Source: an uncultured Dysgonomonas sp. (GTDB lineage Bacteria > Bacteroidota > Bacteroidia > Bacteroidales > Dysgonomonadaceae). Taken from it: 64,000 nt of DNA. Shown here piece after piece: positions 46,534-56,422 of the stretch (position 1 is the first letter of the stretch; the number at the start of each line of letters is the position of its first letter). Position numbers and translations under genes: made by a program. The notes under the pieces are model-generated. The model saw nothing but the letters and a program-made list of their open reading frames with translations, was not told the DNA's origin and did no database searches. The stretch spans positions 1 through 64,000 of the forward strand of contig CALKIV010000030.1 in assembly GCA_937995835.1 (NCBI GenBank), in the 5' to 3' direction.

Positions 46534-47661
46534 ATGGCTGGAATATACATTCATGTACCCTACTGCAAGTCAAGGTGCATCTATTGTGATTTCTTCACCC
46601 AAACGAATCTTTCCTCAAGAGCTGATTATGTATCAACTCTATGTAAGGAGATAGAGTTAAGAAAAGACTATATCGATAAAGAAATAGTGCGTACGATCTA
46701 CTTTGGTGGAGGTACGCCTTCTCTTTTATCTCTTCCTGATTTAGATAAAATTTTAAATACAATCTATAAAAACTTCACAATTGACCCAAATCCTGAGATT
46801 ACTTTAGAGGCAAATCCTGACGATATTTCAAGAGAGTATCTCAGGAATTTAAAATTTAGCCTTTTTACGAGGTTAAGTTTAGGCACTCAAAGTTTCAATG
46901 AAGAAGAATTAATTTTCCTGAATCGTCGACATTCTGCACAAGATGCCATTCATGTGGTAAAGGATGCACAAGATGCAGGCTTTGAAAATATTAGCATCGA
47001 CTTAATTTATGGATTACCCAATCAGTCGATGAGTATATGGAAAAAAAATCTAGAAACAGCGATTTCATTGAATATTCAGCACATTTCTGCCTATCATCTA
47101 ATCTATGAAGAAGGTACGAAACTCTTTCGCTTGTTGGAACAAGGGAAAGTGGCTCAAACGGAGGAAGAATTAAGCTTAGAGATGTTTACAACAATGATCC
47201 ATGAGCTCAAATCAGCTGGTTTTGAACACTATGAGATTTCTAATTTCGCTAAAGACCAAAAATATTCAAAACATAACACATCCTATTGGCTTGGAGATAA
47301 ATATTTAGGTTTAGGACCGGCAGCACACTCTTTTGATGGTATAGATAGAGCTTTTAATGTGGCTTCGATATCCAAATACATCGATGGAATAGCTAAAAAG
47401 ACTCCCAATATAGAAGTTGAAAAATTAAGCATTGAGAGTCAATACAACGACTTTATTCTAACAGGATTGAGAACAATGTGGGGAGTAAATCTTAATTTAC
47501 TAAAAGACAGATTTGGAGACAAGCTTCTCAATTACTGCCTATCCAACGTAAAAAAACACATTGACAACCATAAAGTCATTCAAGAAAATAATAATATCAA
47601 ATTAACAAAAGAAGGAATATTTATTTCAGATAGCATTATGTCTGATTTGATGTGGATATAA
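46534..47661 (+). CDS. hemW: Radical SAM haem chaperone HemW (HemN-like)
   Basis: A 375-residue radical SAM protein. The 4Fe-4S ligands are Cys11, Cys15 and Cys18 in CKSRCIYC, followed by YFGGGTPSLL and ETNPD-like EANPDD motifs. The C-terminal HemN-type domain has NHTSYWLG-like KHNTSYWLGDKYLGLGP. HemW inserts haem into target proteins; older annotations call it coproporphyrinogen dehydrogenase. The ATG at 46534 is chosen over the in-frame TTG just before it because family members begin MAGIYIHVPYC. Confidence 0.9.
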   Translation: MAGIYIHVPYCKSRCIYCDFFTQTNLSSRADYVSTLCKEIELRKDYIDKEIVRTIYFGGGTPSLLSLPDLDKILNTIYKNFTIDPNPEITLEANPDDISREYLRNLKFSLFTRLSLGTQSFNEEELIFLNRRHSAQDAIHVVKDAQDAGFENISIDLIYGLPNQSMSIWKKNLETAISLNIQHISAYHLIYEEGTKLFRLLEQGKVAQTEEELSLEMFTTMIHELKSAGFEHYEISNFAKDQKYSKHNTSYWLGDKYLGLGPAAHSFDGIDRAFNVASISKYIDGIAKKTPNIEVEKLSIESQYNDFILTGLRTMWGVNLNLLKDRFGDKLLNYCLSNVKKHIDNHKVIQENNNIKLTKEGIFISDSIMSDLMWI

Positions 47662-47666
47662 AATAG

Positions 47667-47692
47667 AATAAGCGACGTTTCCATCGCTTATT
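47667..47692. terminator. Bidirectional terminator between hemW and alcohol dehydrogenase genes
   Basis: 9-bp perfect stem AATAAGCGA/TCGCTTATT with an 8-nt loop and T-rich flank; it lies in the 56-bp gap of convergent genes. Confidence 0.7.
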
Positions 47693-47717
47693 TTATAATT
47701 TATATAGTGCTTATTAT

Positions 47718-48872
47718 CTACTTTCTTAGTTCTAAGATTTGTCTTACCACATCAGGAGTTATATTTCTTTTCTCACCAAGCTTCCACCCTCTTTCTTTCA
47801 ATCTAGTCACCACTTTATCAATGTCTTCATCGCCTAAATTGTAATCAGATAAACGAGTTTTGATACCCACCTTTTCGAAGAAATGTTCGACAGCTTTAAT
47901 CGTACAAGTTATTTGTTTTGCATCCTCCTCTTCATTAATTTCAAAGATTTCTTTCCCCATTCTGATGATCTTTTTTGCCTTTTGATCTTTCATTACCTCC
48001 ATCAGCCCCGGGTAAACAATCGCTAGTGTTTGTCCATGATCTAGTCCAAATAATGCGGTCAATTCGTGCCCAATCATGTGAGTAGCCCAATCTTGCTCCA
48101 CTCCACAATTAATCCATCCATTAAGTGCCCATGTGGATGCCCACATTACATTTGCTCTTATATCATAATCAGTCGGATGTAATAGAGCTTGAGGACCTTG
48201 CATCACAATTGTTTTAGCAACAGCTTCAGCCATACAATCTTGTAAGAGAGCGTTATCATCACCCGTTGTCAGATATTGCTCCATCACATGCACAAAAGTA
48301 TCTACAACTCCATTGGCAATCTGTCCTTTAGGCAAACTATAAGTAGTTTCAGGATCAAGAACTGAGAACAAAGGAAACGTATATGCCGTTGAAAAGGCTA
48401 ATTTCTCTTGAGTAGCAGCTTTTGTGATCACCCCTCCGTTGTTCATCTCCGAACCCGTAGCAGGCAATGTAATCACGCTGCCAAAAGGTAAAGCTCTATG
48501 CACTAGAGCAGCTTCACTTAGTATCTTCCAAGATTCACCATCATAAAGCGTAGCAGCTGCAATGAACTTTGTAGCATCTAATACAGATCCTCCTCCCACA
48601 GAAAGCAAGAAATCAATTTTTTCTTTTTTGATCAATTCTACTGCCTTCATACAAGTCTCATAATGAGGATTAGGCTCTATCCCTGAAAACTCAAACACTT
48701 TGTACCCCTCTATAGCTGACATAACTTGAGAATATACACCATTTTTTTTGATGCTTCCTCCTCCATAAAGGATTAGAACTGTCTGATCCTTCGCTATTTC
48801 TTCTTTTATTTTATGAATAGATCCTTTACCAAAAATAATTTTGACAGGATTCGCATAAGTAAAATTCTGCAT
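47718..48872 (-). CDS. Iron-containing alcohol dehydrogenase (BDH/YqhD type)
   Basis: A 384-residue cytoplasmic group III alcohol dehydrogenase that reduces aldehydes with NAD(P)H. It has the dinucleotide motif GGGSVLD near 95, and metal ligands in VVDTFVHVMEQ (Asp and His), in MIGHELTALFG and in LDHGQTLAIVYP. The N-terminal sequence YANPVKIIFGKGSI matches the butanol dehydrogenase/YqhD branch. It follows the small TPR gene by 71 bp. A fermentative or aldehyde-detoxifying role is likely; the precise substrate is unknown. Confidence 0.9.
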   Translation of the reverse strand: MQNFTYANPVKIIFGKGSIHKIKEEIAKDQTVLILYGGGSIKKNGVYSQVMSAIEGYKVFEFSGIEPNPHYETCMKAVELIKKEKIDFLLSVGGGSVLDATKFIAAATLYDGESWKILSEAALVHRALPFGSVITLPATGSEMNNGGVITKAATQEKLAFSTAYTFPLFSVLDPETTYSLPKGQIANGVVDTFVHVMEQYLTTGDDNALLQDCMAEAVAKTIVMQGPQALLHPTDYDIRANVMWASTWALNGWINCGVEQDWATHMIGHELTALFGLDHGQTLAIVYPGLMEVMKDQKAKKIIRMGKEIFEINEEEDAKQITCTIKAVEHFFEKVGIKTRLSDYNLGDEDIDKVVTRLKERGWKLGEKRNITPDVVRQILELRK

Positions 48873-48943
48873 GGTGATATTCCTTTAATTTTTTATATAT
48901 AATACATTATCAAAACATTCGCATTCAACGTATAAAACAGCTC

Positions 48944-49444
48944 TTAAAGCCCCATTTCTTTTTTCTTATCTACACGTTCAATAGACTTTTCATAGCGTTG
49001 AATATTTTCATCATTCTGAGAAAACTTGATTGCCTTCTTATAATACTCAATCGCTTCATCATATGCTGCTCTCATTTCAGCAACAGAACCTATTTCATAA
49101 TAGACAAAGCTTTTTGATACACCTTTAACATCCTGTGCCTTAGTCAGATGTTCCAATTCCTCATCAAATCTTTCTTGCGAACTAAGAAAGTAGGCATAAT
49201 TTATCCAAACAGCCGGATAATCAGGAGAAAAGCGTAAGGCTGCCTTGTAATGCTCTTCAGCCTTATCAAAGTAACGTAACTTATTTTCGTTGATCCATGC
49301 TAGATGATTATGAGCTCTGCCATAATCAGGAAAATCTTGCAATAAAGTATACAATATATTCCTTGCCCCAGCAATATCATCTGCTGCAATCATTTGATCA
49401 GCTTTTAGAAAAATTTCATCTGCTTTAAAACTCATATCTATCAT
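48944..49444 (-). CDS. Small tetratricopeptide repeat protein
   Basis: A 166-residue protein made mostly of TPR units: about 4-35, 38-70 (GRAHNHLAWINENKLRYFDK), 72-105 (AEEHYKAALRFSPDYPAVW) and 125-158 (YDEAIEYYKKAIKFSQ). There is no signal peptide with this start, so it is cytoplasmic. In-frame ATGs at 49444 and 49435 are both possible; an earlier start at 49504 would run through the predicted promoter box TATATTTG at 49479-49486. The function is unknown. Confidence 0.75.
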   Translation of the reverse strand: MIDMSFKADEIFLKADQMIAADDIAGARNILYTLLQDFPDYGRAHNHLAWINENKLRYFDKAEEHYKAALRFSPDYPAVWINYAYFLSSQERFDEELEHLTKAQDVKGVSKSFVYYEIGSVAEMRAAYDEAIEYYKKAIKFSQNDENIQRYEKSIERVDKKKEMGL

Positions 49445-49478
49445 AAAATTATGTGTTGTGTCAATAAAAATCTGAACA

Positions 49479-49486
49479 CAAATATA
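49479..49486 (-). promoter_or_regulatory. Candidate -7 element of the small TPR gene
   Basis: TATATTTG on the minus strand, 35 bp before the ATG at 49444; a TTTG lies 15 bp upstream. The 113-bp gap must also hold the dgt promoter on the other strand. Confidence 0.35.
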
Positions 49487-49557
49487 TAAAAAATATATTG
49501 ACAAATAATTTTTGTATCTTTACTACTTCAAATCAGCATCACTTTTATTATATTATG

Positions 49558-50931
49558 ATGAATTGGCAACAACTACTTTCTGCTAAGCGTTTTGGTATGG
49601 AAGAATACCATGATGAGAAACAACATAATCGCTCTGATTTTCAGAGAGATTATGACAGACTTATTTTTTCATCTCCATTCAGAAGGTTGCAAAACAAGAC
49701 CCAGGTATTTCCTCTGCCGGGCAGTGTATTTGTTCACAATAGGCTGACCCATAGCATCGAAGTATCTTCAGTAGGGAGATCATTGGGGGATATGGTTGGG
49801 CGAATGTTGAAGAACAAGTATTCTGATTATAGCGTTGATTTCGAAGACATTAGTGCTATTGTTGCTGCAGCTTGTCTTGCACATGATTTAGGGAACCCTC
49901 CATTTGGGCATTCAGGAGAAACTGCCATTACAAGTTACTTTTCTGAAGGTAGAGGAAGCAAAAAAAGGATAAAAGTAATTGAAAATGGAGAAGAGAGCAC
50001 GATCAGTTTGAAGGAGGCAGTTGAAAAAGAGAACGGTAGATGGGTTGATTTCGAGAGATTTGAAGGTAATGCAAACTCTATTCGCTTGCTGATGCATCAG
50101 TTCAAAGGGCGAAGAAAAGGAGGTTTTGCCATGACCTACTCCATGTTAGCATCTATAGTTAAATACCCACATGCATCCATAGCGACGAATAACAGCGATA
50201 AATTCGGTTTTTTTCAATCCGAAGAAGATTCTTATAAAATCATAGCCAATTCGCTAGGAATCATCTGTAAGAGTACTGATCCTTTGACTTTTTCGCGCTA
50301 TCCTCTTGTATATTTGGTAGAAGCTGCCGATGATATTTGCTATAAAATAATGGACATAGAGGATGCACATAAGCTAGGCTTACTTTCCAAAGAAAAAACA
50401 ATAGAGCTATTTTTGAACTTCTTTCCTGAAGAAAAGCAGGCTCGCATGCAAAATGTATTGCTAAGAGTTAGTGATACGAATGAACAAATAGCCTATCTTC
50501 GCTCTAGCGTGATTGGACTTTTAGTCGATGAATGTGCTAAAGTATTCTTTAATAATGAAGAACTTATCTTGAAAGGGGAGTTTCAAGGTGCGCTAATTAA
50601 ACACATCAATGCCCTCCCCAGACAGGCCTATAAAGATGCTACAAAGATTAGCATAGAGCAAATCTACAAGTCTAGAGATGTGGTAGATATTGAGTTGGCA
50701 GGACATCGGATTATTGGCTTCCTCCTCGATACTTTTGTAGATGCCATTTTGACTCCAGAGGCCAATTATTCAAAACTTATTATCAACAGAATTCCTGAGC
50801 AATATGAGGTTGATTCTGAGTTCTTATACACTAGGCTATTGGCTGTTATTGATTTCATTTCAGGGATGACTGATGTTTATGCCTTAGACTTGTATCAAAA
50901 AATTACAGGCTTGAGTTTGCCAACAGTGTAA
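49558..50931 (+). CDS. dgt: dGTP triphosphohydrolase
   Basis: Hydrolyses dGTP (and perhaps other dNTPs) to deoxynucleoside and triphosphate. The 457-residue HD-domain protein shows NRLTHSIEVS (His65), the HD pair His109-Asp110 in CLAHDLGNPPFGHSG, and a distal Asp in EAADDICY. N-terminal RDYDRLIFSSPFRRLQNKTQ is the family signature. The ATG at 49558 (MNWQQLL) fits the usual family start; upstream in-frame codons are not conserved-looking. It stands 107 bp before the S41 protease gene. Confidence 0.92.
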   Translation: MNWQQLLSAKRFGMEEYHDEKQHNRSDFQRDYDRLIFSSPFRRLQNKTQVFPLPGSVFVHNRLTHSIEVSSVGRSLGDMVGRMLKNKYSDYSVDFEDISAIVAAACLAHDLGNPPFGHSGETAITSYFSEGRGSKKRIKVIENGEESTISLKEAVEKENGRWVDFERFEGNANSIRLLMHQFKGRRKGGFAMTYSMLASIVKYPHASIATNNSDKFGFFQSEEDSYKIIANSLGIICKSTDPLTFSRYPLVYLVEAADDICYKIMDIEDAHKLGLLSKEKTIELFLNFFPEEKQARMQNVLLRVSDTNEQIAYLRSSVIGLLVDECAKVFFNNEELILKGEFQGALIKHINALPRQAYKDATKISIEQIYKSRDVVDIELAGHRIIGFLLDTFVDAILTPEANYSKLIINRIPEQYEVDSEFLYTRLLAVIDFISGMTDVYALDLYQKITGLSLPTV

Positions 50932-51038
50932 CATTTCACAATTATTCAGATTAAAATACTTAGATACACATCCTAGCATTATGGATAATCTAAAAAAAGT
51001 AGTTTCTTTGTATTTCTAAAAACAACCCAACAACGGAT

Positions 51039-52781
51039 ATGAGACATAAGCTTTTAATAGTACTTATAACATCTATTTTTACCATACCTTCTTTTAGCCA
51101 AAAGGCTAGTCAGGAATTGGTCGAAAATAAAGATCAAGAACATTATTTCAAGATCAATAAAAACATCAACATATTCAACTCTGTTCTTCGTGAATTAGAT
51201 CTTCTCTACGTAGATACTGTTGACATCGATAAAACTGTTCGTTCCGGAATAGACTATATGCTCAGTAGCCTTGATCCTTATAATGAATATTACAATGAAG
51301 AAGACATGAAAGATTTTACTTTCATGACTACTGGTGAATATGCAGGTGTGGGAGCTTTAATCGGTCACAAAGACGGACGTATCATCTTCATGGATCCATA
51401 TGAAGATAAACCCGCCGCAAAAGCAGGAATTAAAGCCGGAGACGTCATTTTGGCAATAGATGGAGTAGACATGACCACTTGCGAAAAGAAAGAAGGTGAA
51501 GCTTATGCGCAAACCCTTAGTTCTTTCGTTAGCAGCTCGTTAAAAGGTCAACCAAATTCTACGATAGAAATTACGGTGGAAAGATATGGCGAAAAGAAAC
51601 CATTGAAGATAAAAGTTTTACGCGAAAAGATTGTTATTGCCCCTATCACCTATTTTGGCATGTTGAATGAGTCAACAGGATATATCAGTTTGAGCACATT
51701 CAACGATAAAACGGCTAAAGAGATACGTAATGCTTATGACAATCTGAAAAAGGAAGGAATGCAAGAATTAGTTCTCGACCTACGTCTTAATGGTGGAGGC
51801 ATCATGGAAGAAGCAGTACAAGTCGTTAATATGTTTGTGCCTAAAGGAAAAGTAGTTGTTTCGACCAAAGGAAAAATCAAACAAACAGAACGAGTATATA
51901 AAACCACAGTAGAACCATTAAACACAGAAATACCACTAATTATATTGATTGATGAGGGTTCTGCATCAGCCTCTGAAATCGTGGCAGGTGCTCTGCAAGA
52001 TATGGATAGAGCAGTGCTAATAGGGAAAAGATCTTTTGGAAAAGGCTTAGTTCAATTGGCTCGAGATACACCTTTCGGAGGTGGTATAAAAATCACGACT
52101 TCCAAATATTACACTCCTAGTGGACGTTGCGTACAAGCATTAGATTATTCGCATCGAAAAGTTGATGGTACAGCAATACGTGTGCCAGACAGTTTAACCA
52201 ATGTCTTTCACACTGAGTTAGGACGTGAAGTGAGAGATGGTGGAGGTATAATTCCGGACATCACCATGGAGGATGAAAAAGTACCTACAATAACTTATTA
52301 CCTTAGCAATCAGTACATCATTATGGATTGGGTAAATCAATGGGTATACGAGCACAAAAAGATCGAAGATCCAAAAACTTTTACAATCTCAGAAGAAGAT
52401 TATAACAGTTTCAAAGAATTTGTCAAATCAAAGAAATTTGAATACGACAGAATGAGCGAAAAGTCGATGAAACAGCTGAAAGAGGTCATGGAGTTTGAAG
52501 GCTATATGAAAACAGCCGGCGATGAATTCAAGGCTTTAGAAGAAAAACTAGTTCCAGACCTAGATAGAGATCTAGAAGTATCTAAAGATAAGATTAAGCA
52601 GATGATCAATGCTGAAATCAGTAAGCGATTCTTCTACCAAAAAGGAGAGTTTATATCAAAAATGCAACACGACTCAACGATCAAAAAGGCATTAGAGGTG
52701 CTAAATGATCAAGAGAAATATAAAGAAATTCTATCTGCTCCTACGGTGGATGCAGTAGAAGTTGCAGAGAAAACCAAATAA
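51039..52781 (+). CDS. S41 family carboxyl-terminal processing protease
   Basis: A 580-residue periplasmic protease with a signal peptide ending near residue 20. A PDZ domain spans about 95-190 and the catalytic domain holds Ser310 (GSASASEIVAG) and Lys335 (RSFGKG), the Ser/Lys dyad of CtpA/Prc. A C-terminal helical region (about 440-580) is longer than in minimal CtpA. It cleaves C-terminal tails or misfolded exported proteins. DUF4290 and rimM follow within 15 and 8 bp, suggesting an operon. Confidence 0.92.
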   Translation: MRHKLLIVLITSIFTIPSFSQKASQELVENKDQEHYFKINKNINIFNSVLRELDLLYVDTVDIDKTVRSGIDYMLSSLDPYNEYYNEEDMKDFTFMTTGEYAGVGALIGHKDGRIIFMDPYEDKPAAKAGIKAGDVILAIDGVDMTTCEKKEGEAYAQTLSSFVSSSLKGQPNSTIEITVERYGEKKPLKIKVLREKIVIAPITYFGMLNESTGYISLSTFNDKTAKEIRNAYDNLKKEGMQELVLDLRLNGGGIMEEAVQVVNMFVPKGKVVVSTKGKIKQTERVYKTTVEPLNTEIPLIILIDEGSASASEIVAGALQDMDRAVLIGKRSFGKGLVQLARDTPFGGGIKITTSKYYTPSGRCVQALDYSHRKVDGTAIRVPDSLTNVFHTELGREVRDGGGIIPDITMEDEKVPTITYYLSNQYIIMDWVNQWVYEHKKIEDPKTFTISEEDYNSFKEFVKSKKFEYDRMSEKSMKQLKEVMEFEGYMKTAGDEFKALEEKLVPDLDRDLEVSKDKIKQMINAEISKRFFYQKGEFISKMQHDSTIKKALEVLNDQEKYKEILSAPTVDAVEVAEKTK

Positions 52782-52796
52782 AGACTAAACAGATAA

Positions 52797-53408
52797 ATGG
52801 AAAATTTAAAATATAATACGCAGTTAAGAGAACTAACCCTTCCGGAATATGGAAGAAACATACACAACATCATAGACTTTTGCACAGGCCTAGAAGACCG
52901 TGAAGAGAGAACACGTTGTGCCTATTCTATCATTGATATCATGGGCAATATGTTTCCACACCTTAGGGATGTAAGCGACTTCAAACATATTCTTTGGGAT
53001 CATCTAGCCATCATGTCAAATTTTGAGCTTGACATAGACTATCCTTATCCTGTGGTGACAAAAGAAGAGATCAACACACGCCCTGATCCAGTGACATATA
53101 GCCGCCCTACAATGCGTTTTAGACATTACGGAAAAATCATTGAGAAAATGATTCAATTGGCTATCGAAATGGAGGAAGGCGAAGCTAAAGAACAATTTAT
53201 TGTCTTAGTAGCTACTCAAATGAAAAAAGCCTATGTGCATTGGAACAAAGAAGTAGATGATCAAAAAATATTCTTCGATTTATTCGAACTATCTAGCAAA
53301 AAGCTTGATTTAAGAGATTCAAATATTAAACTTCCTGAAGTAAAAGAACAAGGTCAGCAAAGACAAAGTGGTTCTGGAGGTGGAGGACGTAGTAAAAGAA
53401 AAAGATAA
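52797..53408 (+). CDS. DUF4290 domain protein
   Basis: A 203-residue cytoplasmic protein restricted, as far as I know, to Bacteroidota. It starts YNTQLRELTLPEYGRNIHN, the typical beginning of DUF4290, followed by a helical domain and a low-complexity Gly/Gln/Arg/Lys-rich tail (residues 183-203) that could bind nucleic acid. It lies between the protease and rimM with short gaps, so a link to translation or ribosome assembly is possible but unproven. Confidence 0.85.
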   Translation: MENLKYNTQLRELTLPEYGRNIHNIIDFCTGLEDREERTRCAYSIIDIMGNMFPHLRDVSDFKHILWDHLAIMSNFELDIDYPYPVVTKEEINTRPDPVTYSRPTMRFRHYGKIIEKMIQLAIEMEEGEAKEQFIVLVATQMKKAYVHWNKEVDDQKIFFDLFELSSKKLDLRDSNIKLPEVKEQGQQRQSGSGGGGRSKRKR

Positions 53409-53416
53409 AGAGATAT

Positions 53417-53941
53417 ATGATAGAAGAAAGCGAAGTTTTCAGAATTGGACAATTGACCAAAACACACGGAATCAAGGGAGAAATTAGCTTCAACTTTGAC
53501 AATGATATTTTTGACCAAGTAGATTGCCCTTATCTAATCCTCAAGATAGATGAGATATTTGTTCCTTTCTTCATCGCTGAATATCGTTTCAAAGGTCGTG
53601 ATACAGCGCTAGTATTATTTGAGGATATAAATAACGAAGAAAAAGCATCTAAACTGCAAGGACTTGGGGTTTGGTTTCCTAGAAAGTACCATGAAGAGGA
53701 CCAATCTGGGGAATTAGAATTTTCATGGGTTTATTTTATAGGCTTCAATGTGCATGACAAGCATATTGGGGACTTAGGTGAAGTCGTTGCTGTAGACACA
53801 CAGACGATAAATACCCTTTTCATGGTGAAAAATCAAAAAGAGGAAGAGCTTATTATCCCGGCTAATGAGGATTTTATTTCTGAAATAGATCAAGAGATAA
53901 AAATTATTCATCTTGATCTGCCTGAAGGCTTGTTAGAGTGA
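53417..53941 (+). CDS. rimM: Ribosome maturation factor RimM
   Basis: A 174-residue 30S assembly factor that binds S19. The N-terminal domain begins EVFRIGQLTKTHGIKGEI, the RimM signature, and the C-terminal half (about 95-170) is a PRC-barrel with a LIIPANEDFI segment and a DLPEGLLE end. It starts 8 bp after DUF4290. It converges with the DUF2867 gene across a 35-bp gap that shows no hairpin. Confidence 0.93.
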   Translation: MIEESEVFRIGQLTKTHGIKGEISFNFDNDIFDQVDCPYLILKIDEIFVPFFIAEYRFKGRDTALVLFEDINNEEKASKLQGLGVWFPRKYHEEDQSGELEFSWVYFIGFNVHDKHIGDLGEVVAVDTQTINTLFMVKNQKEEELIIPANEDFISEIDQEIKIIHLDLPEGLLE

Positions 53942-53976
53942 CCTCCCCTACTCTATTTATCCTATTCATCGATCAA

Positions 53977-54492
53977 TCAAGTGTTTAGTATATCTTTGAC
54001 AATATGCTTAAGCATTCCCTTGACCACTAATTTATGAAAAGGACAAATAATATAGAAATAAATATAACCTAAGCGGTTGTGAATATCAACTACTGTGATC
54101 ACATTTACCAGCTTCTCATTTTGCTCTAGTTCTTTTAAGTGCACTGACATATAAGCATCTAAATGTTTATCACTGAGCTTAACAACAGTTTCGTTTTCAG
54201 ATTTTTCTTTCACACAAAAGTTATCACTACATCTTCCTTCACGGATACAATCTTCTACTTGTAGACTTTCCCCTTTGTCAGTTTTCAAACCCACTAGTTT
54301 GACAACACTGTTGCGTATGGTAAACAAGCGCCCTACCCAAGCAGGATGCTTGGTCCAAAATGCAACTTGCAAATCATCGGCTGTAATTGCCTTATTCATC
54401 GCAAATTGGCAGGAGAAAACATCGACATAGCTAGCCGGCAAATAATTATTTGTCAGACTATCTGATGGAATGGAGCTTTTCTTTATTTTCAT
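53977..54492 (-). CDS. DUF2867 family protein
   Basis: A 171-residue protein with the DUF2867 pattern: a PASYVDVFSCQF-like start, WVGRLFTIRNSVVKLVGLK in the middle, DKHLDAYMSVHL, and the PFHKLVVKGMLKHIV end. The fold resembles START-like/SRPBCC lipid- or ligand-binding proteins in my recollection; no function is known. There is no signal peptide. It is isolated, convergent with rimM. Confidence 0.78.
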   Translation of the reverse strand: MKIKKSSIPSDSLTNNYLPASYVDVFSCQFAMNKAITADDLQVAFWTKHPAWVGRLFTIRNSVVKLVGLKTDKGESLQVEDCIREGRCSDNFCVKEKSENETVVKLSDKHLDAYMSVHLKELEQNEKLVNVITVVDIHNRLGYIYFYIICPFHKLVVKGMLKHIVKDILNT

Positions 54493-54614
54493 GTTAGGTA
54501 AAATTATATTAAGCTTCTCTGTCTAGCATTTAGATTAGTATAAAGATACAGCAAAGAAGATTTACTTCTCTAAAAAAGAAAATAAAAATGGCTGGCTAGG
54601 CGCTGTCTTTATAG

Positions 54615-54659
54615 AAAAAGGCGACTATATAGCTAAAGAATCTACATAGTCGCCTTTTT
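54615..54659. terminator. Strong terminator after the betaine transporter operon
   Basis: 14-bp perfect stem (54615-54628 with 54646-54659) containing GGCGACTAT/ATAGTCGCC, with A5 and T5 ends. It lies 29 bp past the binding-protein stop and works in either direction. Confidence 0.85.
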
Positions 54660-54687
54660 AAACAAGAGGTTTAATCTAATTCAAATT

Positions 54688-55515
54688 TTAGAGTAATACC
54701 TCTTTATATTTTTCATAAAAATATCTTGCACCAACATCGGGATCAGCATCCTTATCTACCTCTGTAATCAGTTCATTGAGCAGATCCTCGCTCAATTTGT
54801 AGTTTGATAAGATATTCGCTATTTCGGGCTTTTCTTCCTTAAAATTCTTACGAGTGACGATTTTAATCTCATCCGTCGGAAAAACATTTTTAGGATCTTC
54901 TAATGTTTTCAGATCAAAATTTGTCCACATAAAATGTGGCTTCCATCCTGTAATGGCTATCCATTCGCCTCTCGACACAGCTTTGCGTAAGGCCGTCACC
55001 ATAGATGTTTCGGAGGATGCCAATTGACTAAGCTCCAGATCATACTCTTTGATAGCCTTTTCAGTATTGTAATAAATACCGGCCCCGACGCCAATACCAA
55101 AGATCTTAGAATCAAATTTGTCCTTATTTTCATTCAACTCCTCAATAGAGTTTATTTCCACATAAGTAGGTACAACAATGCCAGTTGTTCCTCCATCAAA
55201 CACCGAGCCCAAAACATCTAATTTGGTACTATATCTTTCCCAGTAGTCTTTATGAGTATACGGTAACCATGCATCAAGATAAACATCTGCATCTCCTCTA
55301 GAAAGTGCTGCATAAATTGGACCTGGCTCTATTCGTTTTAGTGTAGTAGTATACCCTTTTTCTTCCAACATTATTTTAGCTAAATGCGTAATGGCAATAC
55401 CTTCAGCCCAATTGGGATAAAGAATCAATACATCCTGTTTATGCCTTTTTTCACAGGCAGTCATGCCAAGAAGTAAACCAGCTAAAAGTATGGTGAGCAT
55501 TTTTAGTTTTCTCAT
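54688..55515 (-). CDS. Glycine betaine/proline-type ABC substrate-binding lipoprotein
   Basis: A 275-residue lipoprotein (lipobox LGMTAC, Cys at about 21). The OpuAC/ProX fold is shown by LYPNWAEGIAITHL, DAWLPYTHKDYW and GWKPHFMWTNFDLK, whose Trp and Tyr residues build the aromatic cage for quaternary amines. It is anchored probably on the periplasmic side of the inner membrane. Its start overlaps the permease stop by 4 nt. It is the last gene of the porin-ATPase-permease-binding-protein operon. Confidence 0.9.
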   Translation of the reverse strand: MRKLKMLTILLAGLLLGMTACEKRHKQDVLILYPNWAEGIAITHLAKIMLEEKGYTTTLKRIEPGPIYAALSRGDADVYLDAWLPYTHKDYWERYSTKLDVLGSVFDGGTTGIVVPTYVEINSIEELNENKDKFDSKIFGIGVGAGIYYNTEKAIKEYDLELSQLASSETSMVTALRKAVSRGEWIAITGWKPHFMWTNFDLKTLEDPKNVFPTDEIKIVTRKNFKEEKPEIANILSNYKLSEDLLNELITEVDKDADPDVGARYFYEKYKEVLL

Positions 55516-56405
55516 TTCACGCCCTCCCTATTTTTTGCAAAAGACTGTGTCATTCGGTCTAAAATGATTGCTAAAATCACAATACACAATCCGGCCTCGA
55601 ATCCTAGTGCCACATCAGCCTGCTGTATACCTGCATAAACACTTTCTCCAAGTCCCCCAGCACCTACCATGGAGGCAATAACAACCATAGACAGTGCCAA
55701 CATAATCACCTGATTGACACCAGCTAATATAGTTGGCATAGCCAAAGGAATTTGTACCTTAAGCAATGTTTGCGAACATGTACATCCGAAAGCAACGGAT
55801 GCCTCTACAATCTCTTTAGGCACATTATGAATCCCTAAGGAAGTCATTCGTACAGCTGGAGGTAAGGAAAAAATAACCGTAGCTAAAACACCGGGTACAT
55901 TTCCCACTGAGAAAAACAGAATAGCCGGAATCAGATAAACAAAAGCCGGCATCGTTTGCATAAAGTCTAACAAAGGACGAATGATGCTAAACACAGTTTT
56001 GTTGTGAGCACACCAGATTCCTAATGGAATTCCGATTATCAAAATGAGAATAGTGGAAACCAACACCAGCACCAGTGTATCCATCGTTTCTTGCCAATAT
56101 CCCATCAAGTAGACAAAAGTAAGCCCGATGATGCAAAAAAGCGATAAACCTAGCAATTCTCCAGCATTTTCCTTTGTGATACGTATTTTTTTCATTTTCA
56201 TTTTAGCAGCTTTAGCTTTTATCAAAAAAGCTCCTACAGCAAATAGCAAAATGATGACGTAGAAAGGGATAAATGCTAAGGCTTCTTGCAACACATCGAC
56301 ACAATTTTCGATGATGATGGTAATTTGTCTGAAGAGTGGCGCACCAGCATCGGATAGCCAATCTACAAAGTATTCAATATATTTTCCTATATCTAATATT
56401 TTCAT
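55512..56405 (-). CDS. Glycine betaine/proline-type ABC permease
   Basis: A 297-residue permease of the ProW/OpuAB family with about six to seven membrane segments and the coupling loop EASVAFGCTCSQTLLKVQIPLA (given in part; near residue 200). It starts 17 bp after the ATPase stop and overlaps the binding-protein start. The N-terminal extension with two hydrophobic stretches resembles ProW. Confidence 0.92.
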   Translation of the reverse strand: MKILDIGKYIEYFVDWLSDAGAPLFRQITIIIENCVDVLQEALAFIPFYVIILLFAVGAFLIKAKAAKMKMKKIRITKENAGELLGLSLFCIIGLTFVYLMGYWQETMDTLVLVLVSTILILIIGIPLGIWCAHNKTVFSIIRPLLDFMQTMPAFVYLIPAILFFSVGNVPGVLATVIFSLPPAVRMTSLGIHNVPKEIVEASVAFGCTCSQTLLKVQIPLAMPTILAGVNQVIMLALSMVVIASMVGAGGLGESVYAGIQQADVALGFEAGLCIVILAIILDRMTQSFAKNREGVK

Positions 56406-56422
56406 ATCTATATCTTAGTTTT

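Noticed and set aside
50936..51000. Terminator after dgt
   Set aside because: Only a 6-bp AGATTA/TAATCT pairing with a long loop and an A rather than T run follows; not convincing.
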